64,000 nucleotides of DNA from Stutzerimonas stutzeri KOS6 (lineage in GTDB: Bacteria > Pseudomonadota > Gammaproteobacteria > Pseudomonadales > Pseudomonadaceae). Position numbers and translations under genes: made by a program. Below, piece after piece: positions 46,895-54,581 of this stretch (position 1 is the first letter of the stretch; each line of letters opens with the position of its first letter). The notes beneath the pieces were generated by a model. The model was given only the letters and a program-made list of their open reading frames with translations, did not search any database and had not been told where the DNA came from. The DNA lies in the NCBI RefSeq assembly GCF_000307775.2, contig NZ_KK020676.1:1811343-1875342 (forward strand). The letters are read 5' to 3'.

Positions 46895-47545
46895 TCACTT
46901 TTCCCAGTCATGCGGGCAGTCCGTGCAGCCCTCCATGTTCGTGCCCTGGAACGTTGCATAGTGGCGTCGAGCGCCGCTTAGCACGGCATCGGCCAGGTTG
47001 GCGTCATTGAGCTTGGCTTCCTGGAGGTTGGCATCGGTCAGGTTGGCGCCCTTGAGGTCGGCCTTGCTCAGCCAGGTCATTTCCAGGTCGGCGGCGCGCA
47101 GGCTGGTCCGGTGCATTTTTGCACCGCTCATGCGGGCGAACTCGAGGTAGGCACCGGTGAGGTCGGCGCGCTGGAACTGCGCGGCCTGGGCAAACAGCCC
47201 CCAGCCCTGGATGGCGACCAGACGAGCATCGGTGAAGTTGGCCAGCCGCAGGTTGGCCTGTTGCAGGCTCGCCCGGTTGAGGGTCGCCCCGGTTAAGTCG
47301 GCCTTTTCCAGATTGGCCAGGTCGAGGTTGGCATGGCGCAGGTTGGCGCCGGACAGGTTGGCGCCGGCAAGATTGATCCGGCGCAGATCCTGGTTGCTGA
47401 GATCAGCCCCGCGCAGGTCGGCGTTGGGGCACTGGCTGTCGGGCTGGAGCACGCAGCCGTCGATGGTCATAGGACCGTCATCCGCGGCGAAGACGGACGC
47501 GCTGGCGAATAGGAGTGGCAAAAGCAAGCGGTTAGGGTTGTTCAT
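46895..47545 (-). CDS. Exported pentapeptide-repeat protein
   Basis: A 216-aa protein with a signal peptide (LLLPLLFASASVFA) and about 25 tandem A(D/N)Lxx repeats, predicting a right-handed quadrilateral beta-helix. Cysteines flank the repeat (C31/C39 near the N-terminus and C209/C212 in GCTDCPHDWEK near the C-terminus). A pentapeptide protein also lies next to pedE in P. putida, so the position is conserved, but the function is unknown. It lies 162 bp after exaA on the same strand and may be cotranscribed, with an intergenic hairpin (47677-47700) in between. Confidence 0.85.
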   Translation of the reverse strand: MNNPNRLLLPLLFASASVFAADDGPMTIDGCVLQPDSQCPNADLRGADLSNQDLRRINLAGANLSGANLRHANLDLANLEKADLTGATLNRASLQQANLRLANFTDARLVAIQGWGLFAQAAQFQRADLTGAYLEFARMSGAKMHRTSLRAADLEMTWLSKADLKGANLTDANLQEAKLNDANLADAVLSGARRHYATFQGTNMEGCTDCPHDWEK

Positions 47546-47707
47546 GGGAAGTCACCAGGGCAGGGCAGGAGAGAAAAGCGGTCGCGCGGCGCTTCTGGCC
47601 TGTCGGCGAGAGCGCCAACCCGGAGCCGGCTGGGCCAGGCATGCCGCGCGAACCGCTGTACCTTGAGAACATGAGGCGTGCCCGCGCGATAGCGGGCACG
47701 GCTCGAC

Positions 47708-49579
47708 TCATCGCTTGGCGGTCTTCTTCTCCCAATCCGGCAGCTTGAATACCCAGAAAGAGCCGCCCTGGGCGACCGGCTTGGTCAGCACGGCCATGTC
47801 ACCGCCCCACAGCGGCACGGCACCGCCATAACCGACCGTCACGCCGATGTACTGCTCGCCGTCCTGTTCCCAGGTGATCGGCGGAGAAATGACGCCGCTA
47901 CCGGTCTGGAATTTCCACAGCTCGTCACCGGTTTTCGCGTTGAACGCCTTGAAGTAGCCGTCGCTGGTGCCGGTGAACACCAGGTTACCCTTGGTCGCGA
48001 GGACGCCGGCCCAGAGTGGCAGCTTTTCCTTGTGCTCCCAGGCGACCTTTCCGGTGGTGGGGTCCATGGCGCGCAGGATGCCGACGTGGTCGTCATACAT
48101 GCGCTTGATGCGGAAGCCCTGGCCGAGATAGGCCGAGCCCTTCTTGTAGCTGACTTCCTCGGTCCAGTAGTCCTCCTTCCAGTGGTTGGCCGGCACGTAG
48201 AACAGACCGGTGTCCTGGCTGTAGGCCATGGGGTTCCAGTTCTTGCCGCCGAGGAAGGGTGGGGAGACTTCCACCGACTTGCCATGTTTCTCGCCCGGCT
48301 CCGGCTTGGGCGGGCGTTGGCCCTCGTTCTCGACCGGCCGACCCGTTTTCAGATCGATATGGCTGGCCCAGGTGATGCCATCGACGAAGGGGAAGGCGTT
48401 CTTCAGCTTGCCGTCCTTGCGGTCGACGACGTAGAAGAAGCCGTTGCGGTCGGCGTGGGCCGTGGCCTTGACCGTCTTGCCGGACTTGTCCTTGTAGTCG
48501 AACAGCACCAGTTCGTTGTTGCCCGAGAAATCCCAGGCATCGTTGGGCGTGTGCTGGTAGAACCACTTCACCTCGCCGGTGCTCGGGTCGACGCCGACCT
48601 GGCCGGAGGTGTAGAGGCTGTCGTAGTCCTTCGGATCGCCACCGTCGCTGGTGCGTGCCCAGCCGTTCCAGGGAGCCGGGTTGCCGGCGCCGACGATGAT
48701 GGTATTGCTTTCCGGGTCGAAGCTGGCGCTCTGCCACGGGGCGCCGCCGCCCTGGCTCCAGGCTTCCTTCTTGCCGGTCGGGTGGTTGGGATCGTCCGGC
48801 CAGGAGGGTGCCTTGATGTCGCCGGTGGGGGTGCTCTCCTTGCCGTTCAGGCGGCCCATGTGGCCTTCGACGAAGGGCCGCATCCAGATTTCTTCACCGC
48901 TGTCCGGGTCGCGCGCGAACAGCTTGCCGACCACGCCGAACTCGTCGCCGGAGCTGCCATGGATCAGCAGGGTCTTGCCGCTCTTGGCGTCCTTCACCAG
49001 GGTCGGCGCGCCGGTCATGGTGTAGCCGGCGGAGTGGTCGCCGAACTTCTTGTTCCAGACGACCTTGCCGGTGTCCTTGTTCAGCGCTACTACACGAGCA
49101 TCGAGCGTGCCGAAGTAGATCTTGTCACCGTAGATGGCAGCACCGCGGTTGACCACATCGCAGCACGGGCGGATGTCGTCGGGCAGACGGTGGGCATAGC
49201 TCCACAGGCGCTTGCCGGTCTTGGCATCGAGGGCGAAGACCCGTGAGTAGGAGCCGGTCACGTAGATCACGCCATCATGGACGATGGCCTGGGATTCCTG
49301 GCCGCGCTGTTTCTCGTCGCCAAACGAGAAAGACCAGGCCGGCGTCAGCTTGAACACGTTGTCTTCATTTACCTGCGCCAGTGGGCTCCAGCGTTGCGCG
49401 TTGGTACCCAGGCCGTATTGCAGAACGTTCTCGGTGGACAGGTGGTCATTGGCGATGTCTTCCCAACTGACCGGTTTGGCCTGTGCGGCAGCCGCTAATG
49501 CGAGGCCTCCGGCCAGCACCAGACATTGCACGGCAATGGCGAGTGGGCGTTTGCTGCCGGGGTGCGATCTTGTTGTCAT
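47708..49579 (-). CDS. exaA: PQQ-dependent ethanol/alcohol dehydrogenase, calcium type (ExaA/PedE)
   Basis: This periplasmic quinoprotein oxidises primary and secondary alcohols and aldehydes and passes electrons to cytochrome c550. The 623-aa precursor has the same length as P. aeruginosa ExaA, with a signal peptide to about residue 34. It shows the propeller tryptophan-docking repeats, the vicinal disulfide C139-C140 (CCDVVNRG), the metal-binding Asn in GAGNPAPWN and the catalytic D350. The residue two places after it is S352 (DAWDFSG), not Asp, which marks the calcium-dependent class. The ATG at 49579 starts the signal peptide. The upstream extension lacks support. It is divergent from the cytochrome gene across 309 bp with shared regulatory sites. 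Confidence 0.93.
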   Translation of the reverse strand: MTTRSHPGSKRPLAIAVQCLVLAGGLALAAAAQAKPVSWEDIANDHLSTENVLQYGLGTNAQRWSPLAQVNEDNVFKLTPAWSFSFGDEKQRGQESQAIVHDGVIYVTGSYSRVFALDAKTGKRLWSYAHRLPDDIRPCCDVVNRGAAIYGDKIYFGTLDARVVALNKDTGKVVWNKKFGDHSAGYTMTGAPTLVKDAKSGKTLLIHGSSGDEFGVVGKLFARDPDSGEEIWMRPFVEGHMGRLNGKESTPTGDIKAPSWPDDPNHPTGKKEAWSQGGGAPWQSASFDPESNTIIVGAGNPAPWNGWARTSDGGDPKDYDSLYTSGQVGVDPSTGEVKWFYQHTPNDAWDFSGNNELVLFDYKDKSGKTVKATAHADRNGFFYVVDRKDGKLKNAFPFVDGITWASHIDLKTGRPVENEGQRPPKPEPGEKHGKSVEVSPPFLGGKNWNPMAYSQDTGLFYVPANHWKEDYWTEEVSYKKGSAYLGQGFRIKRMYDDHVGILRAMDPTTGKVAWEHKEKLPLWAGVLATKGNLVFTGTSDGYFKAFNAKTGDELWKFQTGSGVISPPITWEQDGEQYIGVTVGYGGAVPLWGGDMAVLTKPVAQGGSFWVFKLPDWEKKTAKR

Positions 49580-49640
49580 GTTTGCGATTCCCTTGGTCGG
49601 TTCGAACGAGGCCGCCGTGTACGGCTGGCCTGGCGATTCG

Positions 49641-49706
49641 ATTATTGGGAGCGTGCCGTGCGCGCCGACACGGAAAAGCTCCCGCGAAGGCCGGGAATCC
49701 TTCCCA
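49641..49706 (-). promoter_or_regulatory. Tandem CGGGAA-N3-TTCCCG dyads and -10 of exaA
   Basis: Read on the minus strand, the distal dyad is TGGGAAGGATTCCCG (49706-49692) and the proximal, weaker one is CGGGAGCTTTTCCGT (49684-49670). They are 22 bp apart. The proximal dyad ends 23 bp before AATAAT (49646-49641), the candidate -10. This geometry is identical to that in front of the TonB receptor gene. Confidence 0.5.
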
Positions 49707-49764
49707 ACCCCCGCCGATTTGGCCTTGCTACCAGTGGGGTGCCAAAGGTGGTGGTAAAACCTAG

Positions 49765-49779
49765 TACCAAGGGAGGAGA
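49765..49779 (+). promoter_or_regulatory. TACCAAGGGAGGAG motif upstream of pedF
   Basis: The 14-nt core is identical to the copy upstream of pedH (54461-54474). It lies 109 bp before the pedF start codon, almost the same distance as in front of pedH (106 bp). Confidence 0.45.
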
Positions 49780-49888
49780 TGCAGGCATCCAAAGCAGGAT
49801 TCTGCCAATTGGCCTGCGCCGCCAACATGACCGCCATGCGCTCCGATGGGGCTGCCTTGCACAGATTCTCGAATAGAGGGTGGTAGTC

Positions 49889-50326
49889 ATGAATAACAAG
49901 ATCTTTTTGCGCTCACTGCTGGCAGCGGGTGTACTCGGTATGTCCGGCCTGGTTCTGGCGCACGGTGACGTGACGCCGCAGGCGGTCGACACCAAGGGGT
50001 TGCCGGCGCTCGGTGAAGAGTGGTTGGACGAGAACCCTTACCGCACCCCGAGCGAGCACCACGATCTGGCCGTCGAGATCGGCTCGTCCGCCTACAATCA
50101 GAACTGCGCCCGTTGCCATGGTCTGGAAGCCATTTCCGGCGGCATCGCGCCGGACCTGCGCGAGTTGGAGGCCAGCTTCGACGGCGACGAGTGGTTCAAG
50201 GAACGGGTGATCAACGGGGCGGTGCGTGACGGTGCCGTGTACATGCCGCGCATGGCCGATACTCTCAGTCAGGAAGCGCTGTGGGCGATCCGGACCTATA
50301 TCGAAAGCGAAGCGGCCAAGCGCTGA
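49889..50326 (+). CDS. pedF: Cytochrome c550 electron acceptor of the quinoprotein dehydrogenases (PedF)
   Basis: A 145-aa periplasmic c-type cytochrome with a signal peptide (LLAAGVLGMSGLVLA). It has one haem site, C73-A-R-C76-H77, and a distal Met in the VYMPRMADTLS region. It takes electrons from PQQ alcohol dehydrogenase and delivers them to a terminal oxidase. The ATG at 49889 has GAGGG about 9 nt upstream. Its stop overlaps the next start (TGATG), giving a coupled pedF - binding protein - SoxYZ-like - metallohydrolase series. Confidence 0.9.
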   Translation: MNNKIFLRSLLAAGVLGMSGLVLAHGDVTPQAVDTKGLPALGEEWLDENPYRTPSEHHDLAVEIGSSAYNQNCARCHGLEAISGGIAPDLRELEASFDGDEWFKERVINGAVRDGAVYMPRMADTLSQEALWAIRTYIESEAAKR

Positions 50327-51240
50327 TGAGTGCCGTGCGGCTGGTTCTGGCACTGTGGCTGACGCTTTGCTGCGCCCTGGCGCAGGCAGACGTGGTCAAG
50401 GTGCGCGCCTTCGATGACATCATTGAGTCCGGCGTGCTGAAAGTGGCTGTGTACGAGAATTTCCCACCGTACAGCTACCAGGAAGACGGCCAGCCGCGCG
50501 GGGTCGATATCGAGCTGGCCGGCAAGCTCGCCGAAGGGCTCGGCCTCGAGCTGGAAGTGCTCTGGGTGACCCCGGACGAAACACTGGATGACGACCTGCG
50601 AAACTTCATCTGGAAAGGGCACTACCTGCGGCCGAACGTGCTGGCCGACGTGATGCTGCGCGTGCCCTATGATCGGGAGTTCTCCTACAAGCGCAACGAG
50701 CTGGGTGAGCTGGTCAACGAGCTGGTGGTGATGTTCGGCCCCTACCAGCGCGAGCGCTGGCAGACCGCCTACGACGACCGCCGGATCGACGAGGTGCCCA
50801 GCGTGGCGGTCTTCCAGTACCACCCGATTGGCGTGGAAGTCGACAGTGTTCCTTCGTTCTACCTGTCTTCGGTGTTCGGCGGGCGGATGGCGAACAACAC
50901 GCACCATTATCCGACCGTGCAGCAGGCGTTCGCCGCGCTGCAGCAGGGGGAGGTCGATGCGACCATGGCCATGCGCAGCGAGATCGAGTGGTTGCTCCAG
51001 CGCGCCGGCGAGCCCCATCTGAAGTTGGCCGACAATGCCTATCCGAACATGGGCAAGCAGGTCTGGGACCTGGGGATGGCGGTGCATGAGTCCAATCGTC
51101 AACTGGCCTATGCGCTGGAAGCGGTACTCGAGCCGTTGATTCTCGAGGGGGAGCTGGAAAAGACCTACGCCAGCTACGGCCTGCACTATGAGTTGCCAGG
51201 GCTGTATCAGGACGTGGAAAGCGACGTGGCCGGACGCTGA
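50326..51240 (+). CDS. Quinoprotein dehydrogenase-associated substrate-binding protein (SBP_bac_3, MoxJ/XoxJ-like)
   Basis: A 304-aa exported protein with a signal peptide (LVLALWLTLCCALAQA) and the family 3 solute-binding fold: ESGVLKVAVYENFPPYSYQEDGQPRGVDIELAGKLAEGL at the start of lobe 1. Homologues (XoxJ/MoxJ) sit beside cytochrome c genes in methanol-dehydrogenase operons and have been proposed to help activate the dehydrogenase rather than import a solute. No membrane partner of this ABC class is nearby, which supports a chaperone-type role. The start is fixed by the 1-nt overlap with pedF. Confidence 0.85.
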   Translation: MSAVRLVLALWLTLCCALAQADVVKVRAFDDIIESGVLKVAVYENFPPYSYQEDGQPRGVDIELAGKLAEGLGLELEVLWVTPDETLDDDLRNFIWKGHYLRPNVLADVMLRVPYDREFSYKRNELGELVNELVVMFGPYQRERWQTAYDDRRIDEVPSVAVFQYHPIGVEVDSVPSFYLSSVFGGRMANNTHHYPTVQQAFAALQQGEVDATMAMRSEIEWLLQRAGEPHLKLADNAYPNMGKQVWDLGMAVHESNRQLAYALEAVLEPLILEGELEKTYASYGLHYELPGLYQDVESDVAGR

Positions 51241-51290
51241 CCGGCTACGCCATGCCGATCCCGCTGCGGATCGCCGTTCGAGGAGTCGAC

Positions 51291-52037
51291 ATGAGCATTC
51301 GAATCTGGCTGCTGCTGATTTCCTTCCATGCACTGGGCGCGCTGGCGGCCGATGCCGATCCGCTTCAGTCGGTGATGTGGGAATACCATCACAAGGGCTT
51401 GCTGCACGGCGAGCCCTACGTGTTCGACGAGCGCGTGCAGGTCCAGGTGCCGCCGTTCGCCGAGGATTCGCGACAGGTGCCGGTGCACATCGATGCCCGC
51501 GCCCTGGGCGATGAGGTGGTGCGCATCGAGGCCTGGGCCGATCTCAATCCCATCCCGAGGATCTTTACCTTCACTCCTGGCGAGCAGGTGCTGCCCCTGG
51601 TGGCCATCCGCATCCGCGTCGAACAGGCGACCCCGATTCGTGCCGCGGTATTGACCCGCGATGGCATCTGGCACATCGGCTCGGCCAGGGTCGATGCCGC
51701 CGGTGGCGGCTGTACGGCGCCGAGCGTGGTGCGTGCCCTGCCGGGCTGGGAAGACCGCCTGGGTGAAGTCATTGGTGGGCGTTTCGCTCGCGGCGATATC
51801 AGTCGGCTGCGGCTGCAGATATCGCATCCGATGGACAACGGCCTGGTCGGCGGCATCCCCGAATTCTTCCTCAACCAGGCCGAGCTGCGCGACAGAGACG
51901 GACAGGTCCTTGCCGAGCTGGAGTTGTATCCGGCCGTGGCGGAAAACCCGAGCCTGAGCCTGGAAGTGAAGGGCAGCCAGGACACTCGTCTATGGCTGCG
52001 CGACAACAACGGCAACGAGTTCGAAGCCGCGCTCTGA
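51291..52037 (+). CDS. Quinoprotein dehydrogenase-associated SoxYZ-like carrier
   Basis: A 248-aa exported protein in which a SoxY-like N-terminal half and a SoxZ-like C-terminal half are fused. After a signal peptide (WLLLISFHALGALA), the SoxY part carries GGGCTAPS near residue 145, the place of the sulfur-carrying cysteine in SoxY. The SoxZ-like part continues with LRLQISHPMDNGLVGGIPEFFLNQ. In Sox systems the Cys holds the sulfur substrate. Here the cargo is unknown. AGGAG precedes the ATG at 51291. The next gene is a SoxH-like hydrolase, so the two form a relay module seen with PQQ enzymes. Confidence 0.87.
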   Translation: MSIRIWLLLISFHALGALAADADPLQSVMWEYHHKGLLHGEPYVFDERVQVQVPPFAEDSRQVPVHIDARALGDEVVRIEAWADLNPIPRIFTFTPGEQVLPLVAIRIRVEQATPIRAAVLTRDGIWHIGSARVDAAGGGCTAPSVVRALPGWEDRLGEVIGGRFARGDISRLRLQISHPMDNGLVGGIPEFFLNQAELRDRDGQVLAELELYPAVAENPSLSLEVKGSQDTRLWLRDNNGNEFEAAL

Positions 52038-52092
52038 GCCAACCGCTCCGCGTTCTTCTCCGAGAGCCAGCAATCCAAGCCAAGGAGGCCTC

Positions 52093-53022
52093 ATGCGCCT
52101 GTTCATTCTGATCTTTGCGTTCTGGCTGACCGTGCCCGTGCAGGCCGAGCTGCGTTATACGCTGCAGCCGCGGCAGATAGCCGATGGCGTCTGGCTGCTG
52201 GAGGGGTCCACTGACAACTTCGACAAGGCCAATGGCGGCAACATCGTCAACACCGGTTTCATCGTGACGGATGCCGGCGTGGTGGTGATCGACAGCGGGC
52301 CATCCCGGCGTTACGGCGAGGCGCTGCGCGCGGCTATCGCCGAGGTCACCGACCGGCCCGTGATCAAGGTGCTGCTGACTCATCATCACCCCGACCACGT
52401 CCTGGGCAATCAGGCCTTCGCCGATGTGCCCATCGCCGCGCTGGACGGGACCACCGAGCTGCTGCGCGAGCAGGGCAATGCCATGGCGGAGAACATGTAC
52501 CGTCTGGTCGGTGACTGGATGCGCGGTACCGAGGTCGTGCTGCCGTCGGAGACGCTTGCGCCCGGCACACTGCAGATCGGCGGACGTTCCCTGCGCCTGC
52601 TGGCGCTGCGGGGCCATACCGGTGCCGACCTGGCCATTCTCGACGAGCACAGCGGCGTGCTGTTCGCCGGCGACATTCTGTTTTACCAGCGTGCGCTGAC
52701 GACGCCGAACAGTCCGGGGCTGGATGTCTGGCTGGAGGATCTCGCTACCCTCGAGGCGCTACCCTGGAAGCGTCTGGTGGCAGGCCACGGCCCGGTGGCC
52801 GACGATGCCGGACCGTTCAGGCAGATGCGAGACTATCTCGGCTGGCTCGACGGGCTGCTGCGTGACGCCGCCCGTAGCGGGGCAGACATGAACGAGGTGA
52901 TCCAGAGCCCGATTCCCGATCGCTTCGCCAGCATCAGCCTGACCCGCTATGAGCTGATCCGCAGTGTCACTCATCTGTATCCGCGCTACGAAGCGAATGC
53001 CCTGCAGCGCGTCGATGAGTAA
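52093..53022 (+). CDS. Quinoprotein relay system zinc metallohydrolase (SoxH-like MBL fold)
   Basis: A 309-aa exported metallo-beta-lactamase-fold protein with a signal peptide (LFILIFAFWLTVPVQA). The zinc motif is H97-H-H99-P-D101-H102, with a further ligand His in LRGHTGADL and Asp in FAGDILF, and the late His in VAGHGPVA. Together with the SoxYZ-like carrier it is thought to form a relay attached to PQQ dehydrogenases. The reaction is not established. GGAGG lies just before the ATG. Confidence 0.88.
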   Translation: MRLFILIFAFWLTVPVQAELRYTLQPRQIADGVWLLEGSTDNFDKANGGNIVNTGFIVTDAGVVVIDSGPSRRYGEALRAAIAEVTDRPVIKVLLTHHHPDHVLGNQAFADVPIAALDGTTELLREQGNAMAENMYRLVGDWMRGTEVVLPSETLAPGTLQIGGRSLRLLALRGHTGADLAILDEHSGVLFAGDILFYQRALTTPNSPGLDVWLEDLATLEALPWKRLVAGHGPVADDAGPFRQMRDYLGWLDGLLRDAARSGADMNEVIQSPIPDRFASISLTRYELIRSVTHLYPRYEANALQRVDE

Positions 53023-53063
53023 GCTGGGGTAGGCCTGAGCGCTGCGCGCGCCGAGTGGCCGGC

Positions 53064-54302
53064 TCATTGCAGTTGCAATAGCTCGCCGCGCTCCTGCTGC
53101 CAGTCATCCAGGCTTGGTGCCGCCTCTTCGCCGTCCATGCGGTGGATGATGTCGAAATAGTCCTGCTTGAAGCGATCCCGCATGATCTCGCTACGGTCTT
53201 TGACCCGTACCGCATAGATGCTCTGTACGTTCTGATGGTCGAAGTCGCGCCAGTACTGCTCGTCCTTCAACAGGCGGTAGCGATGGTTCTCCAGCGCCGT
53301 GATGACGGCTTCGCTGTCCAGGTTGCCGGCGCGCTGCACGGCGGCGGCCCACTGCCGGACGATGCCATAGGCCGAGGCGGCGGTGCTGCCGGGGTATGCC
53401 TGATGCTGGGCAATGTAGCGATCGACGAAGGCCTGGCCCTCTTCGCTCTGTTCCCGCTGCGGCACGCGCCAGGTCCAGGCCTCGGTGCCGATGACGTTTT
53501 CCATCACCAGCGGTCCGGCCTGCTCGACGATGCTCTGGGTGAGGTTGGGCACGATGATCTGCATGCGCTTGCCGAGTTCCAGCGTGTGCGCCAGGCGCAT
53601 GGTCTGCACCAGATCCTGGCCGAGCAGGACGATCACCAGCACGTCGGCGTCGCTGGCCGCAGCTTTCTGCAGAGCGGCCAGGTAGTCGTCGCGACGGGCA
53701 CCGCGCTCGGCTATTTTCGAGTAGCCATGGCGTGCGCGGTCGCGGCTCTTGGTCGCCTCGCGCAGGGCCTGCTCCATGCTGCGGCCCCAGGCATCGTCGA
53801 GGCTGATGTAGTGATAGCGGCGGTTGGGCATGTGCCAGCTTAGGTACTCGCCGAGTACCCGGGCGCTCATCCAGGCACTGTTGGACTCGCGGAACAGGTG
53901 GCGATGGCCGTCGCGGCCGGTGATCTCGTTGGCGTAGCCGAGGGTGGGGAAGTACAGCAGTCCGAGTTCACGGGCGCGCTGGCCGGCGCTCAGCGCCTCT
54001 TCGCTGTTGGCGCCGCCGAAGATCATGGCCGCGCCCATGCTGGCGAAGTGCTCGACGTTGCCGAGCGCCTTCTCCTCGCGCGCCGCCGAGTTACGGCCGA
54101 CCAGCTCCAGACGCCGGCCGAGCAGGCCGCCGTGCTGGTTGATCTGGTCGACGGCGAGCAGGGCGCCACGGCGCAGCTCCAGTCCTTCGGACTTGTAGTT
54201 GCCGGTGCCGGGGTAGTTGAGGCCGAGGCGGATCGGTTCGCCCGCATGGGCGCCTTGTAGTGCGAAGGCGAGGAGGGCAACGACCAGGGAAGGGCGAAAC
54301 AT
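53064..54302 (-). CDS. Type I periplasmic ABC substrate-binding protein (urea/branched-chain type)
   Basis: A 412-aa exported protein with a signal peptide (LVVALLAFALQGAHA) and the Peripla_BP_6 fold: IRLGLNYPGTGNYKSEGLELRRGALLAVDQINQHGGLLGR, then VIFGGANSEEALSAGQRARE-like N-lobe features. The closest style is that of urea, amide or short-chain ligand receptors. No permease or ATPase accompanies it. It may work with the pedC transporter, or sense an alcohol or its product. The ATG at 54302 has AAGGA upstream. It is divergent from pedH across 279 bp. Confidence 0.82.
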   Translation of the reverse strand: MFRPSLVVALLAFALQGAHAGEPIRLGLNYPGTGNYKSEGLELRRGALLAVDQINQHGGLLGRRLELVGRNSAAREEKALGNVEHFASMGAAMIFGGANSEEALSAGQRARELGLLYFPTLGYANEITGRDGHRHLFRESNSAWMSARVLGEYLSWHMPNRRYHYISLDDAWGRSMEQALREATKSRDRARHGYSKIAERGARRDDYLAALQKAAASDADVLVIVLLGQDLVQTMRLAHTLELGKRMQIIVPNLTQSIVEQAGPLVMENVIGTEAWTWRVPQREQSEEGQAFVDRYIAQHQAYPGSTAASAYGIVRQWAAAVQRAGNLDSEAVITALENHRYRLLKDEQYWRDFDHQNVQSIYAVRVKDRSEIMRDRFKQDYFDIIHRMDGEEAAPSLDDWQQERGELLQLQ

Positions 54303-54460
54303 GGCTCGTATCCTTGTGAGCGAAGGGAGGTCCGTTGTAGGGCCTGTGATAGCGCTGCGGAATAGTCTTTTTCGGCTGGGTCGATGCGACTTTGGTTGCC
54401 GCCCGTGCTTGGCGTGAGCGGGACAGCCCACGTCTTTGCTGGCCTGCGGCGGCGTATTGC

Positions 54461-54475
54461 TACCAAGGGAGGAGG
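54461..54475 (+). promoter_or_regulatory. TACCAAGGGAGGAGG motif upstream of pedH
   Basis: Copy of the motif shared with the pedF/exaA region. It lies 106 bp before the pedH start and 159 bp before the divergent binding-protein start. Confidence 0.45.
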
Positions 54476-54535
54476 AAAATCGGTACTGCGGGCAATTGTT
54501 GGCGAGGCGGTGCAAACCAAGAATCTACAACAGAC

Positions 54536-54550
54536 CGGGAAAATTTCCCG
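54536..54550. promoter_or_regulatory. Single CGGGAA-N3-TTCCCG dyad close to pedH
   Basis: CGGGAAAATTTCCCG has both half-sites perfect. It lies only 31 bp before the pedH ATG, with no second copy 22 bp away and no -10 at the 23-bp spacing found at the other promoters. This position suits repression (roadblock or overlap with the transcript start) better than activation. Confidence 0.5.
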
Positions 54551-54581
54551 GCATAACAATGAACCCGCAGAGGTAGCCGCA

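Larger units (their letters stand above)
49580..49888. other. 309-bp divergent promoter region between exaA and pedF
   Basis: No gene is supported. It contains the exaA-directed dyads and -10 (49641-49706) and the TACCAAGGGAGGAGA motif (49765-49779). A degenerate copy, TGCCAAAGGTGGTGGTAA, starts near 49740. Confidence 0.55.
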
